From positions 1-38,326 of the forward strand of contig JANZZG010000066.1 of assembly GCA_026419515.1 (NCBI GenBank): 38,326 nt of DNA, read 5' to 3'. Source of the stretch: Methylophilaceae bacterium. Lineage in GTDB: Bacteria > Pseudomonadota > Gammaproteobacteria > Burkholderiales > Methylophilaceae. The translations under genes were made by a program, and so were the position numbers. The notes below the pieces were generated by a model. It was not told where the DNA came from and did no database searches. It saw only the letters and a program-made list of their open reading frames with translations. This document shows positions 9,750-18,380 of this stretch, piece by piece (the first letter of the stretch is position 1; each line of letters starts with the position of its first letter).

Positions 9750-10289
9750 ATGAAACTGGTGATCCTCGACCGCGACGGCGTCATTAACCATGACAGCCCG
9801 CAGTTCATCAAGAACCCGGATGAATGGATTCCCATTCCCGGCAGTCTGGAGGCCATCGCCCTGCTCAACCAGGCCGGTTTCCGTGTGGTGATCGCTTCCA
9901 ACCAGTCCGGCATTGGGCGTGGACTATTCGACATGGCCACCCTCAACGCCATCAACGACAAGATGCACCGCATGCTGGCCCAGGCCGGGGGCCGCATCGA
10001 CGCCCTGTTCTACTGCCCCCACACCAACGAGGCCCACTGTGGCTGTCGCAAGCCCAAACCCGGCATGATCGAGGAGATTGCCCGACGTTTCGGCACCGAC
10101 CTCGATGGCGTGCCCTGCGTGGGTGATTCGCTGCGCGACCTGCAAGCGGGTGCCCAGCTGGGTGCCTTGCCCATGCTGGTGCGTACCGGCAAGGGGGAGA
10201 AAACCCTGGCGGCTGGCGGCCTGCCACCCGGCACGCTGGTGTTCGCCAACCTGGCCGAAGCAGCGCGCCATATCATAGAACGCGGATGA
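9750..10289 (+). CDS. gmhB: D-glycero-beta-D-manno-heptose 1,7-bisphosphate 7-phosphatase
   Basis: GmhB is a cytoplasmic HAD-family phosphatase in ADP-heptose synthesis for the lipopolysaccharide inner core. The 179-residue protein shows the nucleophile motif VILDRDGVIN (DxD at residues 7 and 9), the S/T motif ASNQSG, and the zinc-binding loop with C, H, C, C in YCPHTNEAHCGCRKPKPG. The late acidic motif GDSLRDLQAG is also present. Distinction from histidinol phosphatases rests on the zinc loop and length. It lies 13 nt after glyS and overlaps plsC by four bases. The glyS-gmhB-plsC order is common in betaproteobacteria. Confidence 0.93.
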   Translation: MKLVILDRDGVINHDSPQFIKNPDEWIPIPGSLEAIALLNQAGFRVVIASNQSGIGRGLFDMATLNAINDKMHRMLAQAGGRIDALFYCPHTNEAHCGCRKPKPGMIEEIARRFGTDLDGVPCVGDSLRDLQAGAQLGALPMLVRTGKGEKTLAAGGLPPGTLVFANLAEAARHIIERG

Positions 10290-10999
10290 TCTACCTTCGA
10301 TCCATCGTTTTCAATCTGGGCATGTGGATCATGGTGATTCCATATGCGCTACTCGCCCTGATCCTGATCCCGATGGCAGCGCCCCGGCGCTCATATATCA
10401 TCGCTGGCTGGGCGCGCTTCGTCATGCGCTGGCTGGCACTGACCTGCAATCTGCGCTATCGCGTGATCGGCCGTGAACACATTCCGGACCGTCCCTGCAT
10501 CATCCTGGCCAAGCACCAATCGGCCTGGGAAACGATTGCCTTCCAGGAAATCTTTCCGCCTCAAATTTGGGTGCTCAAACGCTCCCTGCTGCTGCTGCCA
10601 TTTTTCGGCTGGGCATTGTGGGCGCTCCGGTCGATCGCCATCGACCGGTCGGCCGGCCGCGAGGCGCTCAAGCAACTGGTGGAGCAAGGCAAAGACCGAC
10701 TCAACAGCGGTCTGTGCGTGGTGGTTTTTCCCGAAGGCACACGGGTCGCACCCGGCCAAAAGGGCAAATACCACATCGGCGGGGCTTGGCTCGCCACCCA
10801 CGCCGGTGCGACAGTCATCCCTGTTGCCCACAATGCCGGGGAATTCTGGGGCCGCAATAGTCTGCTCAAGCGACCTGGCCTCATCACCGTCAGCATCGGC
10901 GCGCCCATCGATGCGACGGGCATGAAAGCCGACGTGCTGAACAAGCGCATCGAGGACTGGATCGAAAGCGAAATGCCACGCCTGAATGAGTACGTATAG
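10286..10999 (+). CDS. plsC: 1-acyl-sn-glycerol-3-phosphate acyltransferase
   Basis: PlsC makes phosphatidic acid from lysophosphatidic acid at the inner membrane. The 237-residue product has an N-terminal hydrophobic segment (residues ~5-32, LGMWIMVIPYALLALILIPM). Motif I reads KHQSAWET, so the classical HX4D dyad is HX4E here. Motif III is present as VVFPEGTRVAPG, and a basic GRNSLLKRPG loop follows. The glutamate for aspartate change is, to my memory, common in a betaproteobacterial subgroup, so activity is still expected. It starts in the overlapping ATGA of gmhB and itself overlaps the next gene by 14 nt, so gmhB, plsC and the metalloprotease gene form one unit. Confidence 0.9.
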   Translation: MIYLRSIVFNLGMWIMVIPYALLALILIPMAAPRRSYIIAGWARFVMRWLALTCNLRYRVIGREHIPDRPCIILAKHQSAWETIAFQEIFPPQIWVLKRSLLLLPFFGWALWALRSIAIDRSAGREALKQLVEQGKDRLNSGLCVVVFPEGTRVAPGQKGKYHIGGAWLATHAGATVIPVAHNAGEFWGRNSLLKRPGLITVSIGAPIDATGMKADVLNKRIEDWIESEMPRLNEYV

Positions 11000-11702
11000 C
11001 ATCGTCATCGAGGGCCGGGAAATCCCTTACAGCCTCAAGACCAGTACGCGCAGGCGTACAGTGGGTATACGCATCGACCGCCACGGGCTGGCTGTCAGCA
11101 TCCCGGCCACGATGCCCCGGCGCGACGTCCCCGCGGTACTGCTCAGACACGGGGATTGGATCACCCGCAAGCTCGCGCAACTCGCTGCAACACTGGCTGC
11201 CTCTCCGTCGCAGGAATGGCGGGATGGCGCGATCTTGCGCTATCTGGGGCAAGACATCCGGCTCTGTCTGCGCCAGGATCCCTGTGACCGCGCGATCGAG
11301 TTTGACGACGGCCGGCTTCATGTCGCTGTCGCTGACACTGCCGACAGCGCCGCCATCCGGCACTGTGTCAGCCTTTGGTATCGCAAACGGGCCCTGGCCG
11401 ACTTCGGCCGTCGCCTCGAGAACCTCGCCGGCAGGCTGGGGGTTCCCACACCCCGCCTGTTTCTTTCCAATGCGAAGACCCGCTGGGGCAGTTGCAATGC
11501 AAAAGGCGACATCCGCCTCAACTGGCGTCTGATCCAGGCACCCCCTTACATCATCGATTATGTGGTCGCCCACGAGCTCGCCCATCTGAAGGAAATGAAC
11601 CACAGCCCAAGATTCTGGGACTGGGTCGGCATGCTGTGCCCGGAGTATCGGACCACGCGGCAGGAACTCAAAGCACTCTCGGCAAAGCTGTGGTTGCCGT
11701 AA
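10986..11702 (+). CDS. YgjP-like zinc metallopeptidase (M48/DUF45, WLM-like)
   Basis: The 238-residue protein belongs to the YgjP/SprT-like metallopeptidases. It has a beta-rich N-terminal domain (IVIEGREIPYSLKTSTRRR) and a C-terminal catalytic domain with TRWGSCNAKGDIRLNWRLI, then the zinc motif HELAHL (HExxH) and the third ligand region MNHSPRFWDWV. No signal peptide is seen, so it is probably cytoplasmic. Substrates are unknown for most of the family. The ATG at 10986 overlaps plsC by 14 nt. It is the last gene of the plus-strand block and converges with ccoI, with only 52 bp between them and no clear terminator. Confidence 0.88.
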   Translation: MSTYSIVIEGREIPYSLKTSTRRRTVGIRIDRHGLAVSIPATMPRRDVPAVLLRHGDWITRKLAQLAATLAASPSQEWRDGAILRYLGQDIRLCLRQDPCDRAIEFDDGRLHVAVADTADSAAIRHCVSLWYRKRALADFGRRLENLAGRLGVPTPRLFLSNAKTRWGSCNAKGDIRLNWRLIQAPPYIIDYVVAHELAHLKEMNHSPRFWDWVGMLCPEYRTTRQELKALSAKLWLP

Positions 11703-11754
11703 ACCGGGCACCTCTTGCAATCATCCATATCGTGCAGCCGGTTCGATTCAGACT

Positions 11755-14166
11755 TTAGCGCAAGCGCAGCGCGTTGAGCACCACCACCAGAGAGCTCACC
11801 GACATCCCCAAGGCTGCCAGCCAAGGGGAAAGATATCCGCTGGCGGCAAAAGGCAGCGCCACCAGGTTGTAGGCCAGGGCCCACAGAAAATTCTGCCGGA
11901 CCACCTTCATGGTGAAACGGCTCATGAAACGGGCATGGGCGATTTCCATCAGGTTCTCGGACAATAGCACCACGTCCCCCGAAGCACGGGCCATCTGGGT
12001 CCCCCCTCCCATGGCGATGGAGACCGGCGCACCCGCCAGCACCGGAGCATCGTTGATGCCATCCCCCACCATGGCGACGATTTCGCCGCGAGCCTGCAAT
12101 TCATTGAGGGCAGCAAGCTTGTCCTCCGGGGTCAACCCAGCGCGCCACATATCGATCCCGAGCTGAGCGGCAAAATGTGCTACCGCTGGCGCTGCATCCC
12201 CACTCAGGATGGAGACCTTGACACCAGCGCGCTGCAAGGCAGCGACCAGTTCCCTGGCTTGTGGCCGCAGCGTATCAGCCAGCACAAAGGCCGCCAGGAC
12301 GCGGCTCTCGTCACACAACCAGATCAGCGTCGCCCCCGGCGGCAACTCAGCGGTCTCGAGTCGGGGAAGGGAAATGTCTGGCGTCAAACCCGCGTTGCCC
12401 AGCGTATAACGGCGGCCTTCGACCGTCCCAAACACGCCATGGCCGGGTTGGTTTCCGGCATTGTCCACTGCCGGCAGGGGGCGGCCTTGCATGGCATCGA
12501 GAAAACTTTGCGCCAGCGGATGTTCGGACGCCTGTTCCAGGCTGGCTGCGATGCGCAGACAGGCAGCGGCATCGCGGTCGGCCAGCGGAATGGTTTGCAC
12601 CAGCACCGGCTTGCCCTGGGTCAGGGTGCCGGTCTTGTCGAATACGAAATGCGTGGCCCGTGCCAGGGTTTCGAGGGCGTGGCCGCGTGTCAGCAGCACG
12701 CCGCGCGCGACCAGATGGGAGCCCGCGGCCGCAAAAGCGGCCGGCGCAGCCAGAGACAAGGCGCAGGGGCAGCTCACCACCAGGACTGCCAGCACGATGC
12801 CGAAGCTCCGTGCCGGATCCAGCACCCACCAGGCCAGACCGACCACCGCCACCAGAATCAGCAGGACATAGGTGAACCATGCCGCCACCCGGTCCGCCAG
12901 CTGCGCCAGACGCGGCTTTTCGGCCTGTGCGCGGTCCAGTAGACGGGCGATCCCGGCAAGCACGGTATTCTCGCCGACGCCGGTCACGCGTATGGTCAGA
13001 GGGCTTTCATAATTGATGCTACCGGCGATCACCTTGTCCCCCACGGCCTTGGGCAGCGGATGGCTCTCACCGGTCAGCAGGGATTCGTCCACGCTGCTCG
13101 CACCATCTGCCACCACGCCATCGGCCGCGATGGTCTCTCCGGGTCGCGCCAGGATCAATTCGCCCTCCGCGAGATCCATCACCGGCACCAGTTCCTGCCT
13201 GCCATCCCGTATCCGGGTCGCCATCGCGGGCGCCAGTCTCAGCAGGTTTTCCGCCGCCTCCACCGATTTCTCGCGTGCCCCGCGCTCCAGAAAGCGGGTG
13301 GCGAGCAGAAAGAACACCAGCATGGTGATGGTGTCGTAATAGGCGGCGCCGTGACCTTGCACCGTTGCCCATACGCTACCGAAAAAACCGGCCACGATGC
13401 CGAGCGATATGGGCACATCCATGTTAACCCGGCCGCGACGCAGCACGCTCCATGCCGATTGATAGAACGGCAGCGCGGCATACAGCACCGCCGGCACGGT
13501 GAGCAGCAGGCTGAACCAGCGCAGCAACGCAAAGGTCGCGGCTTCCATGCCCTGTGCCTCGCCGGCATAAAGTGCTACTGCCAGCATCATCACCTGCCCG
13601 GCGGAGAGGCCGGCGACGGCCATGCGGCGATAATCCAGCTTGCGCCGCTGCTGACGCAGCTCTTCCTGCTGCTGCACGTTGAACGGGTGGGCATGGTAGC
13701 CCAGCTTGCGCACTTCGGCGAGGATGGTCGACAGCTTGATGACGCGATCATCCCAGGTGATGCGCGCACGGTGCGACGCATAGTTGACCGATGCGGCACG
13801 CACGCCCGGCAACTGGCGCAAATGGCGCTCATTGAGCCAGATGCAGGCAGCGCAGGTGATGCCTTCCAGAATCAGCGCCGCCTGCTTGATACTGCCGCCT
13901 TCGTCGTGCACGAAGCTTTTCTGGACTTCCGGGTGGTCATAGAGGTCGAGCTTGCGCAACTCTTCTGGAACCAGTTCCTCGGCAGTCTTCGGCAATTCGG
14001 TGCGGTAACGGTAATAGTCTTCGAGACCGTTGGCGACGATGGCTTCCGCCACGGCCAGGCAGCCATGGCAACACAGGTCGCGCTCCTCGTTCAGGATACG
14101 CAGATGAAAATCAACCCCTTCAGGGATCGGCAGCCCGCAGTGATAACAAGACTGAGGGATATTCAT
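11755..14166 (-). CDS. ccoI: Copper-translocating P1B-type ATPase CcoI (FixI)
   Basis: CcoI pumps copper across the inner membrane and is needed for CuB insertion in cbb3 oxidase. The 803-residue protein starts with a CcoI-type cysteine-rich extension (CYHCGLPI and CCHGCLAVAE), followed by a heavy-metal-associated domain with GITCAACIWL (GxTCxxC). Eight membrane helices hold the VSCPCALSLAAP transport motif. The cytoplasmic part shows FDKTGTLTQG with the phosphorylated aspartate and GDGINDAPVLAGA. The ATG at 14166 overlaps the fixH-like stop (ATGA), which excludes the longer frame starting at 14241. A ccoS gene, which often follows ccoI, is absent: only 52 bp separate it from the convergent metalloprotease gene. 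Confidence 0.93.
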   Translation of the reverse strand: MNIPQSCYHCGLPIPEGVDFHLRILNEERDLCCHGCLAVAEAIVANGLEDYYRYRTELPKTAEELVPEELRKLDLYDHPEVQKSFVHDEGGSIKQAALILEGITCAACIWLNERHLRQLPGVRAASVNYASHRARITWDDRVIKLSTILAEVRKLGYHAHPFNVQQQEELRQQRRKLDYRRMAVAGLSAGQVMMLAVALYAGEAQGMEAATFALLRWFSLLLTVPAVLYAALPFYQSAWSVLRRGRVNMDVPISLGIVAGFFGSVWATVQGHGAAYYDTITMLVFFLLATRFLERGAREKSVEAAENLLRLAPAMATRIRDGRQELVPVMDLAEGELILARPGETIAADGVVADGASSVDESLLTGESHPLPKAVGDKVIAGSINYESPLTIRVTGVGENTVLAGIARLLDRAQAEKPRLAQLADRVAAWFTYVLLILVAVVGLAWWVLDPARSFGIVLAVLVVSCPCALSLAAPAAFAAAGSHLVARGVLLTRGHALETLARATHFVFDKTGTLTQGKPVLVQTIPLADRDAAACLRIAASLEQASEHPLAQSFLDAMQGRPLPAVDNAGNQPGHGVFGTVEGRRYTLGNAGLTPDISLPRLETAELPPGATLIWLCDESRVLAAFVLADTLRPQARELVAALQRAGVKVSILSGDAAPAVAHFAAQLGIDMWRAGLTPEDKLAALNELQARGEIVAMVGDGINDAPVLAGAPVSIAMGGGTQMARASGDVVLLSENLMEIAHARFMSRFTMKVVRQNFLWALAYNLVALPFAASGYLSPWLAALGMSVSSLVVVLNALRLR

Positions 14167-14942
14167 TCGGGTGCGACGACGAATGGCCGTTGGAATAGAT
14201 AAGTCTCTTGAGCCCGTTCCACATATATTTCGGCCATCCATTTCCCGGCATTTGTCAGATGGAGTGTGGTGGCATAGCGTCCCTCGCCCACGGGGTCGAG
14301 TTGCACCCGACGATCATCACGACTGTTGGCCAAACGCCACAGGTTCAAGGTCACGCGCGCTCCGAGCAATGGTTGGCCTTGCCGGTCCTTGGCCACGAGC
14401 CCCACTTTCGAAGCGACCCCTTGGCGTAAGGCATCGAAACCTTCGAGCTCGAAACTCCAGCCCAGCTTGCGCTGCTGTTCGATACGTTGCATATGAGGTT
14501 CATACAATTTGTTGCGGTCATGGGGCAGGGCGCCCGGAAAGCCGCTATGTATTTTGGTGTGTCGGGAAGAATTCGGTACGAACCAATCGAACACGAAATC
14601 CGGCACACCATGCATCGCGATCGACAACAGCAGGGCATTGAAAACAGCCAGAGTGGCAAAAAACGCGATCAGCAACTTGGGGGCCCAATGCATACGTCCG
14701 GTATTGCGTCGCATCCCACCAAACACCCCCAACACCCCCGCTGCTGCAATGAATACTGCGAGATGGATCGCAAGCACGTCACCTTCGAACCCATGGGCCA
14801 TGCTAAGGCCGAGGTAAGCGAGAAATGGCAGCCCCCCAGAGAGCACGGCCGCCCAGTAGTTGGATATACCCAGACGGCGGGCCAGGAAATATAAGGCGAC
14901 GACGGTCAAAAGACCGCCGAACAACGTTTCGGTGTATGTCAT
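14163..14942 (-). CDS. FixH/CcoH-like assembly protein with extra N-terminal membrane domain
   Basis: Placed between ccoG and ccoI, this 259-residue protein takes the position of CcoH/FixH, a cbb3 assembly factor thought to work with the CcoI copper pump. FixH-like sequence is in the C-terminal half: a membrane helix at about 90-112, then HDRNKLYEPHMQRIEQQRKL and a beta-rich periplasmic domain (VGLVAKDRQGQPLLGARVTL to AGKWMAEIYVERAQ). Usual FixH proteins have about 150-170 residues and one helix. Here about 90 extra N-terminal residues add roughly three membrane helices (residues ~5-22, 28-48, 55-78). The ATG at 14942 lies 17 nt after the ccoG stop, and the gene overlaps ccoI by four bases. 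Confidence 0.8.
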   Translation of the reverse strand: MTYTETLFGGLLTVVALYFLARRLGISNYWAAVLSGGLPFLAYLGLSMAHGFEGDVLAIHLAVFIAAAGVLGVFGGMRRNTGRMHWAPKLLIAFFATLAVFNALLLSIAMHGVPDFVFDWFVPNSSRHTKIHSGFPGALPHDRNKLYEPHMQRIEQQRKLGWSFELEGFDALRQGVASKVGLVAKDRQGQPLLGARVTLNLWRLANSRDDRRVQLDPVGEGRYATTLHLTNAGKWMAEIYVERAQETYLFQRPFVVAPE

Positions 14943-14959
14943 GTTTTAGCTCGGTAGAA

Positions 14960-16414
14960 TCAATTGTGCGTTTCGTGCCCTCGGTGCGCGGAATAAAAAT
15001 TGACCTTGCGCACCATCTTCTGTTCCGGTTCGGAAAGAGGAACGATCTCGAATTCGAATTCACGGATATGCTTCGCCATTTCTGCATCCAGATCCACCCG
15101 GATCGGCAACCGTAAGTCCTTGCCGGAACGGATGACGACAGGATGGTCTTCTGCGCCTGTGTCGAGTGCCTCTTCGGGGATTCCCCGAACACGGATGACA
15201 TAGCGTTCCTCATGTTCAGTCTTGTTGACGATGTGCATCTTGTACCGATTGCGAATGCGGTCGTCGGACAACTGCACGTATAGCGGTTGCCGTTCCTGCT
15301 CGACGGTCACCTCCAGCAGACTCCGCGTGGCAATGCGGTAGCCCAGGAAGCCGACCATGAGGGCGAGCACCAGCCCGTTGACGAGCACTCGCGTACGTCG
15401 CCACACGATGCGCGGCTTTGTAGGCTTGGCGCTGTGCAGATTGTTTTCGGAATCATAGCGGATCAGGCCGCGTTCCCAGCCCAGGGAATCCATGATGGTG
15501 TTGCAGGCGTCGATACACAAGCCACAGGAAATGCACTGGTATTGCAACCCGTGACGGATGTCCACGCCAGTGGGACAGACTTGAACACAATAACCACAAT
15601 CGACGCAATCACCATGCCCCTTGGCGTGGCGCTCCTCCCGTGTTTTCAAGCCTTTTTGGGGCAAGGCACGCCCACTGCGGCCCTCGCCCCGCCGTACATC
15701 ATAATTGGGTGCCAGTGTGTCGTGGTCATACATTACGCTCTGGAAACGGGCATAAGGGCAGATGTGGGTGCAGACTTGCTCGCGGGCGATGGCCCCCGCT
15801 ACGTAGGTCGAGATGGTAATGAGGGTGACCGCCAAGTAAGCCGTGGAATGCGCCGTTCCATGAAAAAAATCGTGGAGGAATTGAGGCGCATGAGTGAAAT
15901 AAGCGACGAAAGTGAAAGCCGTCCAGAAAGAAATCAGTAGCATCAAAGCATGAGAGCCCCCTACTTTGAGCACTTTTTCTGCATTCCACGGCTGTTTGGC
16001 CAGACGCATACGCGCAGGTCGTTCCCCCTGAATGAGACGCTCGATCAGCATGAAACAGTCTAGCCACAGGGTCTGGAAACAAAAATAACCGCACCACGCA
16101 CGTCCAATCAACTCCGTGACGAAAAACAAAAAGGTTGCCGCGATGAACAGCAATAGGGCGAGCCAAAACACATCTTGCGGATACACCACCAGGTCGAAAA
16201 TGAAAAAACGCCGGCTCCCCAAATCGAACATGATGGCTTGATCTGGCGCGCTGGCTCGTGTCCAAGGGACCCACGGCAGAGAAAAAAACACGGTATAGGC
16301 CAACATCAAAACACCGGTCTTGAAATTGCGAAAACGCCCCCGTACGGATCGGGTATAGATGGGAATACGCTTCTGAAAAAGCGGACCGGAAAAATGGGCA
16401 GAGGATTCAGACAT
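14960..16414 (-). CDS. ccoG: Cytochrome c oxidase accessory protein CcoG (FixG/RdxA), copy 1
   Basis: CcoG is a membrane iron-sulfur protein that, in studied bacteria, reduces Cu2+ for cbb3 assembly. The 484-residue product has the family start KRIPIYTRSVRGRFRNFKTG, about five membrane helices, the cytoplasmic-side WCGYFCFQTLW motif, and two 4Fe-4S clusters of ferredoxin type (CVDCGYCVQVCP and CISCGLCIDAC). A C-terminal immunoglobulin-like domain is at about 375-480. The ATG at 16414 is chosen because the conserved N-terminus follows it; no strong Shine-Dalgarno is seen. It lies downstream of a terminator that follows ccoP and heads the ccoG-fixH-ccoI unit. A second ccoG lies at 32933-34378. 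Confidence 0.94.
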   Translation of the reverse strand: MSESSAHFSGPLFQKRIPIYTRSVRGRFRNFKTGVLMLAYTVFFSLPWVPWTRASAPDQAIMFDLGSRRFFIFDLVVYPQDVFWLALLLFIAATFLFFVTELIGRAWCGYFCFQTLWLDCFMLIERLIQGERPARMRLAKQPWNAEKVLKVGGSHALMLLISFWTAFTFVAYFTHAPQFLHDFFHGTAHSTAYLAVTLITISTYVAGAIAREQVCTHICPYARFQSVMYDHDTLAPNYDVRRGEGRSGRALPQKGLKTREERHAKGHGDCVDCGYCVQVCPTGVDIRHGLQYQCISCGLCIDACNTIMDSLGWERGLIRYDSENNLHSAKPTKPRIVWRRTRVLVNGLVLALMVGFLGYRIATRSLLEVTVEQERQPLYVQLSDDRIRNRYKMHIVNKTEHEERYVIRVRGIPEEALDTGAEDHPVVIRSGKDLRLPIRVDLDAEMAKHIREFEFEIVPLSEPEQKMVRKVNFYSAHRGHETHN

Positions 16415-16434
16415 GGACAAACCGGTGGTGAAAC

Positions 16435-16465
16435 GAAAAAGGCTCACGTTTATAACGCGAGCCTT
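16435..16465 (-). terminator. Rho-independent terminator between ccoP and ccoG
   Basis: Read on the minus strand, AAGGCTC and GAGCCTT pair across a 13-nt loop and the hairpin is followed by five T residues (16440 down to 16436). It lies 30 nt past the ccoP stop and 20 nt before the ccoG start, so it separates the structural genes from the assembly genes, perhaps only partly. Confidence 0.6.
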
Positions 16466-16494
16466 CCTGAATGACAACCCGGGCTGCTGAAAAA

Positions 16495-17409
16495 TTACTT
16501 GCCGCCGCCCAGCGTATCGTGAACGTACACGGTCAGCACTTTGATTTGCTCCGGCGAAAGGCGGCCTCCCCATGCAGGCATCTTGCCACGGCTCAAGCCA
16601 TTGGTGATGACCTCCGAAACCGCCTTGACTTTCGCAACCTGGTCAGGTGCACCCGGCACATCGGCCCACAGCCATATTTTGTCGGTCAGATTAGCTGAAC
16701 CCATTTCTGGAATGCCCTTGGCATCAGGACCATGGCAGGCCGCACACATGCCTTCACCATGGAAAATGGCGTCCCCCGCCTTAGCGGCTTCGGCATCATG
16801 CGGCTCACCCGAAAGACTCAATACATAATTGGCCACTTGTGCGATCTGCTCGTCGTTGATCTGGCTTCCACCCTTGGGCGGCATGATGCCGTGGCGCCCG
16901 ATCGTGATGGTTTCCTGGATCTTTTCGTAAGTGCCGCCAAAAATCCAGCTATCATCTACCAGATTGGGGGCCAGTCCGAGCTTGCCTTGGCCACCGGCCA
17001 TGTGACAGGCCGCACAATTCTCGGAGAACAACGTCTTGCCGGCAGACTGCACGAACTGCATCAATTCGGCATTCTTGGAAATTTCCTCGAACGGCGTGGC
17101 GGCCACCTTGTCGAACCACGGCTTCTGGGCTGCGACCGCTTCATTGGTTTCTTTCATCAGCTTGGCACGCATGTTCCAATGGGTAGTCTTGGTCTCCCCT
17201 TTGTTATTGACATAGGTGATGGTATTGCCCATTCCTTTGGTAAACGATTTACCCATCGGCCATGCCGGATAGATGATCCAATACACGACCGAAAAAATGA
17301 TCGTGATATAAAATGCCCATAGCCACCAATTGGGCAATGGATTGGTCAGTTCGGCCAAATCTTCATCCCAGACGTGACCCGTGGTGTTTTTGCTTGCGTT
17401 GTCACTCAT
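16495..17409 (-). CDS. ccoP: cbb3 oxidase diheme subunit CcoP
   Basis: CcoP accepts electrons from cytochrome c and passes them to CcoO. The 304-residue protein has a short cytoplasmic N-terminus (HVWDEDLAELTNPLPNWWLW), one membrane helix (~28-50), and two cytochrome c domains. The heme-binding sites are CAACH at 132-136 and CAACH at 222-226. The distal methionines are plausible in MPPKGG and MPAWGG. The start ATG is 17 nt after ccoQ with GAGGG upstream. It is the last gene before a terminator. Confidence 0.96.
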   Translation of the reverse strand: MSDNASKNTTGHVWDEDLAELTNPLPNWWLWAFYITIIFSVVYWIIYPAWPMGKSFTKGMGNTITYVNNKGETKTTHWNMRAKLMKETNEAVAAQKPWFDKVAATPFEEISKNAELMQFVQSAGKTLFSENCAACHMAGGQGKLGLAPNLVDDSWIFGGTYEKIQETITIGRHGIMPPKGGSQINDEQIAQVANYVLSLSGEPHDAEAAKAGDAIFHGEGMCAACHGPDAKGIPEMGSANLTDKIWLWADVPGAPDQVAKVKAVSEVITNGLSRGKMPAWGGRLSPEQIKVLTVYVHDTLGGGK

Positions 17410-17426
17410 GATTCATGTCCCTCGAT

Positions 17427-17588
17427 TTAGTCATCTTGCAAAGGAATGTGCTTGTGGCGCTCCAGGCGCTCCCCACGCTTCCTGTCCCCAAAGACATACA
17501 ACAAAATGAGGCAAAACACCGTAAAGAAAATCACCAACGCCAAAGGCTTGGTATTTTCAAATTTGGTGAACCACATTAGCCATTCCAT
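17427..17588 (-). CDS. ccoQ: cbb3 oxidase small subunit CcoQ
   Basis: This short gene encodes 53 residues, beginning MEWLMWFTKFENTKPLAL and ending in a charged tail. There is one membrane helix (LALVIFFTVFCLILLYVFG, residues ~16-34) followed by RKRGERLERHKHI. Position between ccoO and ccoP, size and topology all fit CcoQ/FixQ, which stabilises the assembled oxidase. GAGGA lies about 11 nt before the ATG; a second ATG at codon 5 is possible. Gaps of 14 nt to ccoO and 17 nt to ccoP are typical of a tight operon. Confidence 0.9.
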   Translation of the reverse strand: MEWLMWFTKFENTKPLALVIFFTVFCLILLYVFGDRKRGERLERHKHIPLQDD

Positions 17589-17602
17589 TGAGCGGTGTCC
17601 TC

Positions 17603-18352
17603 TTAACGGAATTGCACGAAGTAGTCATCGTCGAATTTGGAGAAATCGACCATCGTGCCCAACACTTGGAGATAGGCCACCAGCGCATCCATTTCGGTGA
17701 TGTCATTCGGATTGTTGTCATAATTGCCACTGACTGCCTGCGCACGCAGATTGGCTTCGGCGTCCTCTATCCGCAGCATCTTGGCCACCTCCTCTCCGAA
17801 GGTCTGAACATTCTGTCGGTATTCAGCTTCCCCCTTGGAGTAAGGCACTCCCGTAATCCTTAACGCCGACATTCGGTCCGCTATGTCCGAAGTGTCAAGC
17901 GGAGACATCAACCACGGGTAGTTCGGCATCACTGATTCTGGCACCATGGAACGTGGCGCAATCAAATGCTGCACGTGCCAATCATTGGAGTACTTGCCGC
18001 CCACCCGCGCCAGGTCTGGGCCAGTGCGCTTCGATCCCCACTGGAAGGGATGGTCATATTTAGATTCTGCTGCCAATGAATAATGTCCGTAACGCAACGC
18101 TTCGTCGCGGAACGGACGGATCATCTGCGAGTGGCAGGTATAGCAGCCTTCGCGGATGTAAATGTCGCGCCCGCGCAATTCCAGCGGCGTATAGGGACGG
18201 ATCATTTCCTTGCCGTCCGCGGTCTTGACAGTCTCCACCGTGTCCTTGATGAAGAACAGGGGAACGATTTCGACCAGGCCGCCGACACTGATGGCCAGCA
18301 TGGTCAGGACCATCAGCAGACCCAAATTACGTTCAATCTTGTCGTGTTTCAT
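17603..18352 (-). CDS. ccoO: cbb3 oxidase monoheme subunit CcoO
   Basis: CcoO is the membrane-anchored monoheme cytochrome c of cbb3 oxidase that feeds electrons to CcoN. The 249-residue product has an N-terminal membrane helix (~10-32) and the typical sequence [20 protein letters not shown]. The heme site is C70, C73 and H74. The segments [20 protein letters not shown] and SVMPNYPWL (with the likely axial methionine) are hallmarks. GGGAGC precedes the ATG. It starts 28 nt after ccoN. Confidence 0.96.
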   Translation of the reverse strand: MKHDKIERNLGLLMVLTMLAISVGGLVEIVPLFFIKDTVETVKTADGKEMIRPYTPLELRGRDIYIREGCYTCHSQMIRPFRDEALRYGHYSLAAESKYDHPFQWGSKRTGPDLARVGGKYSNDWHVQHLIAPRSMVPESVMPNYPWLMSPLDTSDIADRMSALRITGVPYSKGEAEYRQNVQTFGEEVAKMLRIEDAEANLRAQAVSGNYDNNPNDITEMDALVAYLQVLGTMVDFSKFDDDYFVQFR

Positions 18353-18380
18353 TTCAGCTCCCGTATTCTCAACGTGTCCG

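Noticed and set aside
13060-14202. Long plus-strand open frame opposite ccoI
   Set aside because: Composition is histidine/arginine/glutamine-rich as typical for a shadow frame, and the ccoI motifs lie on the other strand.
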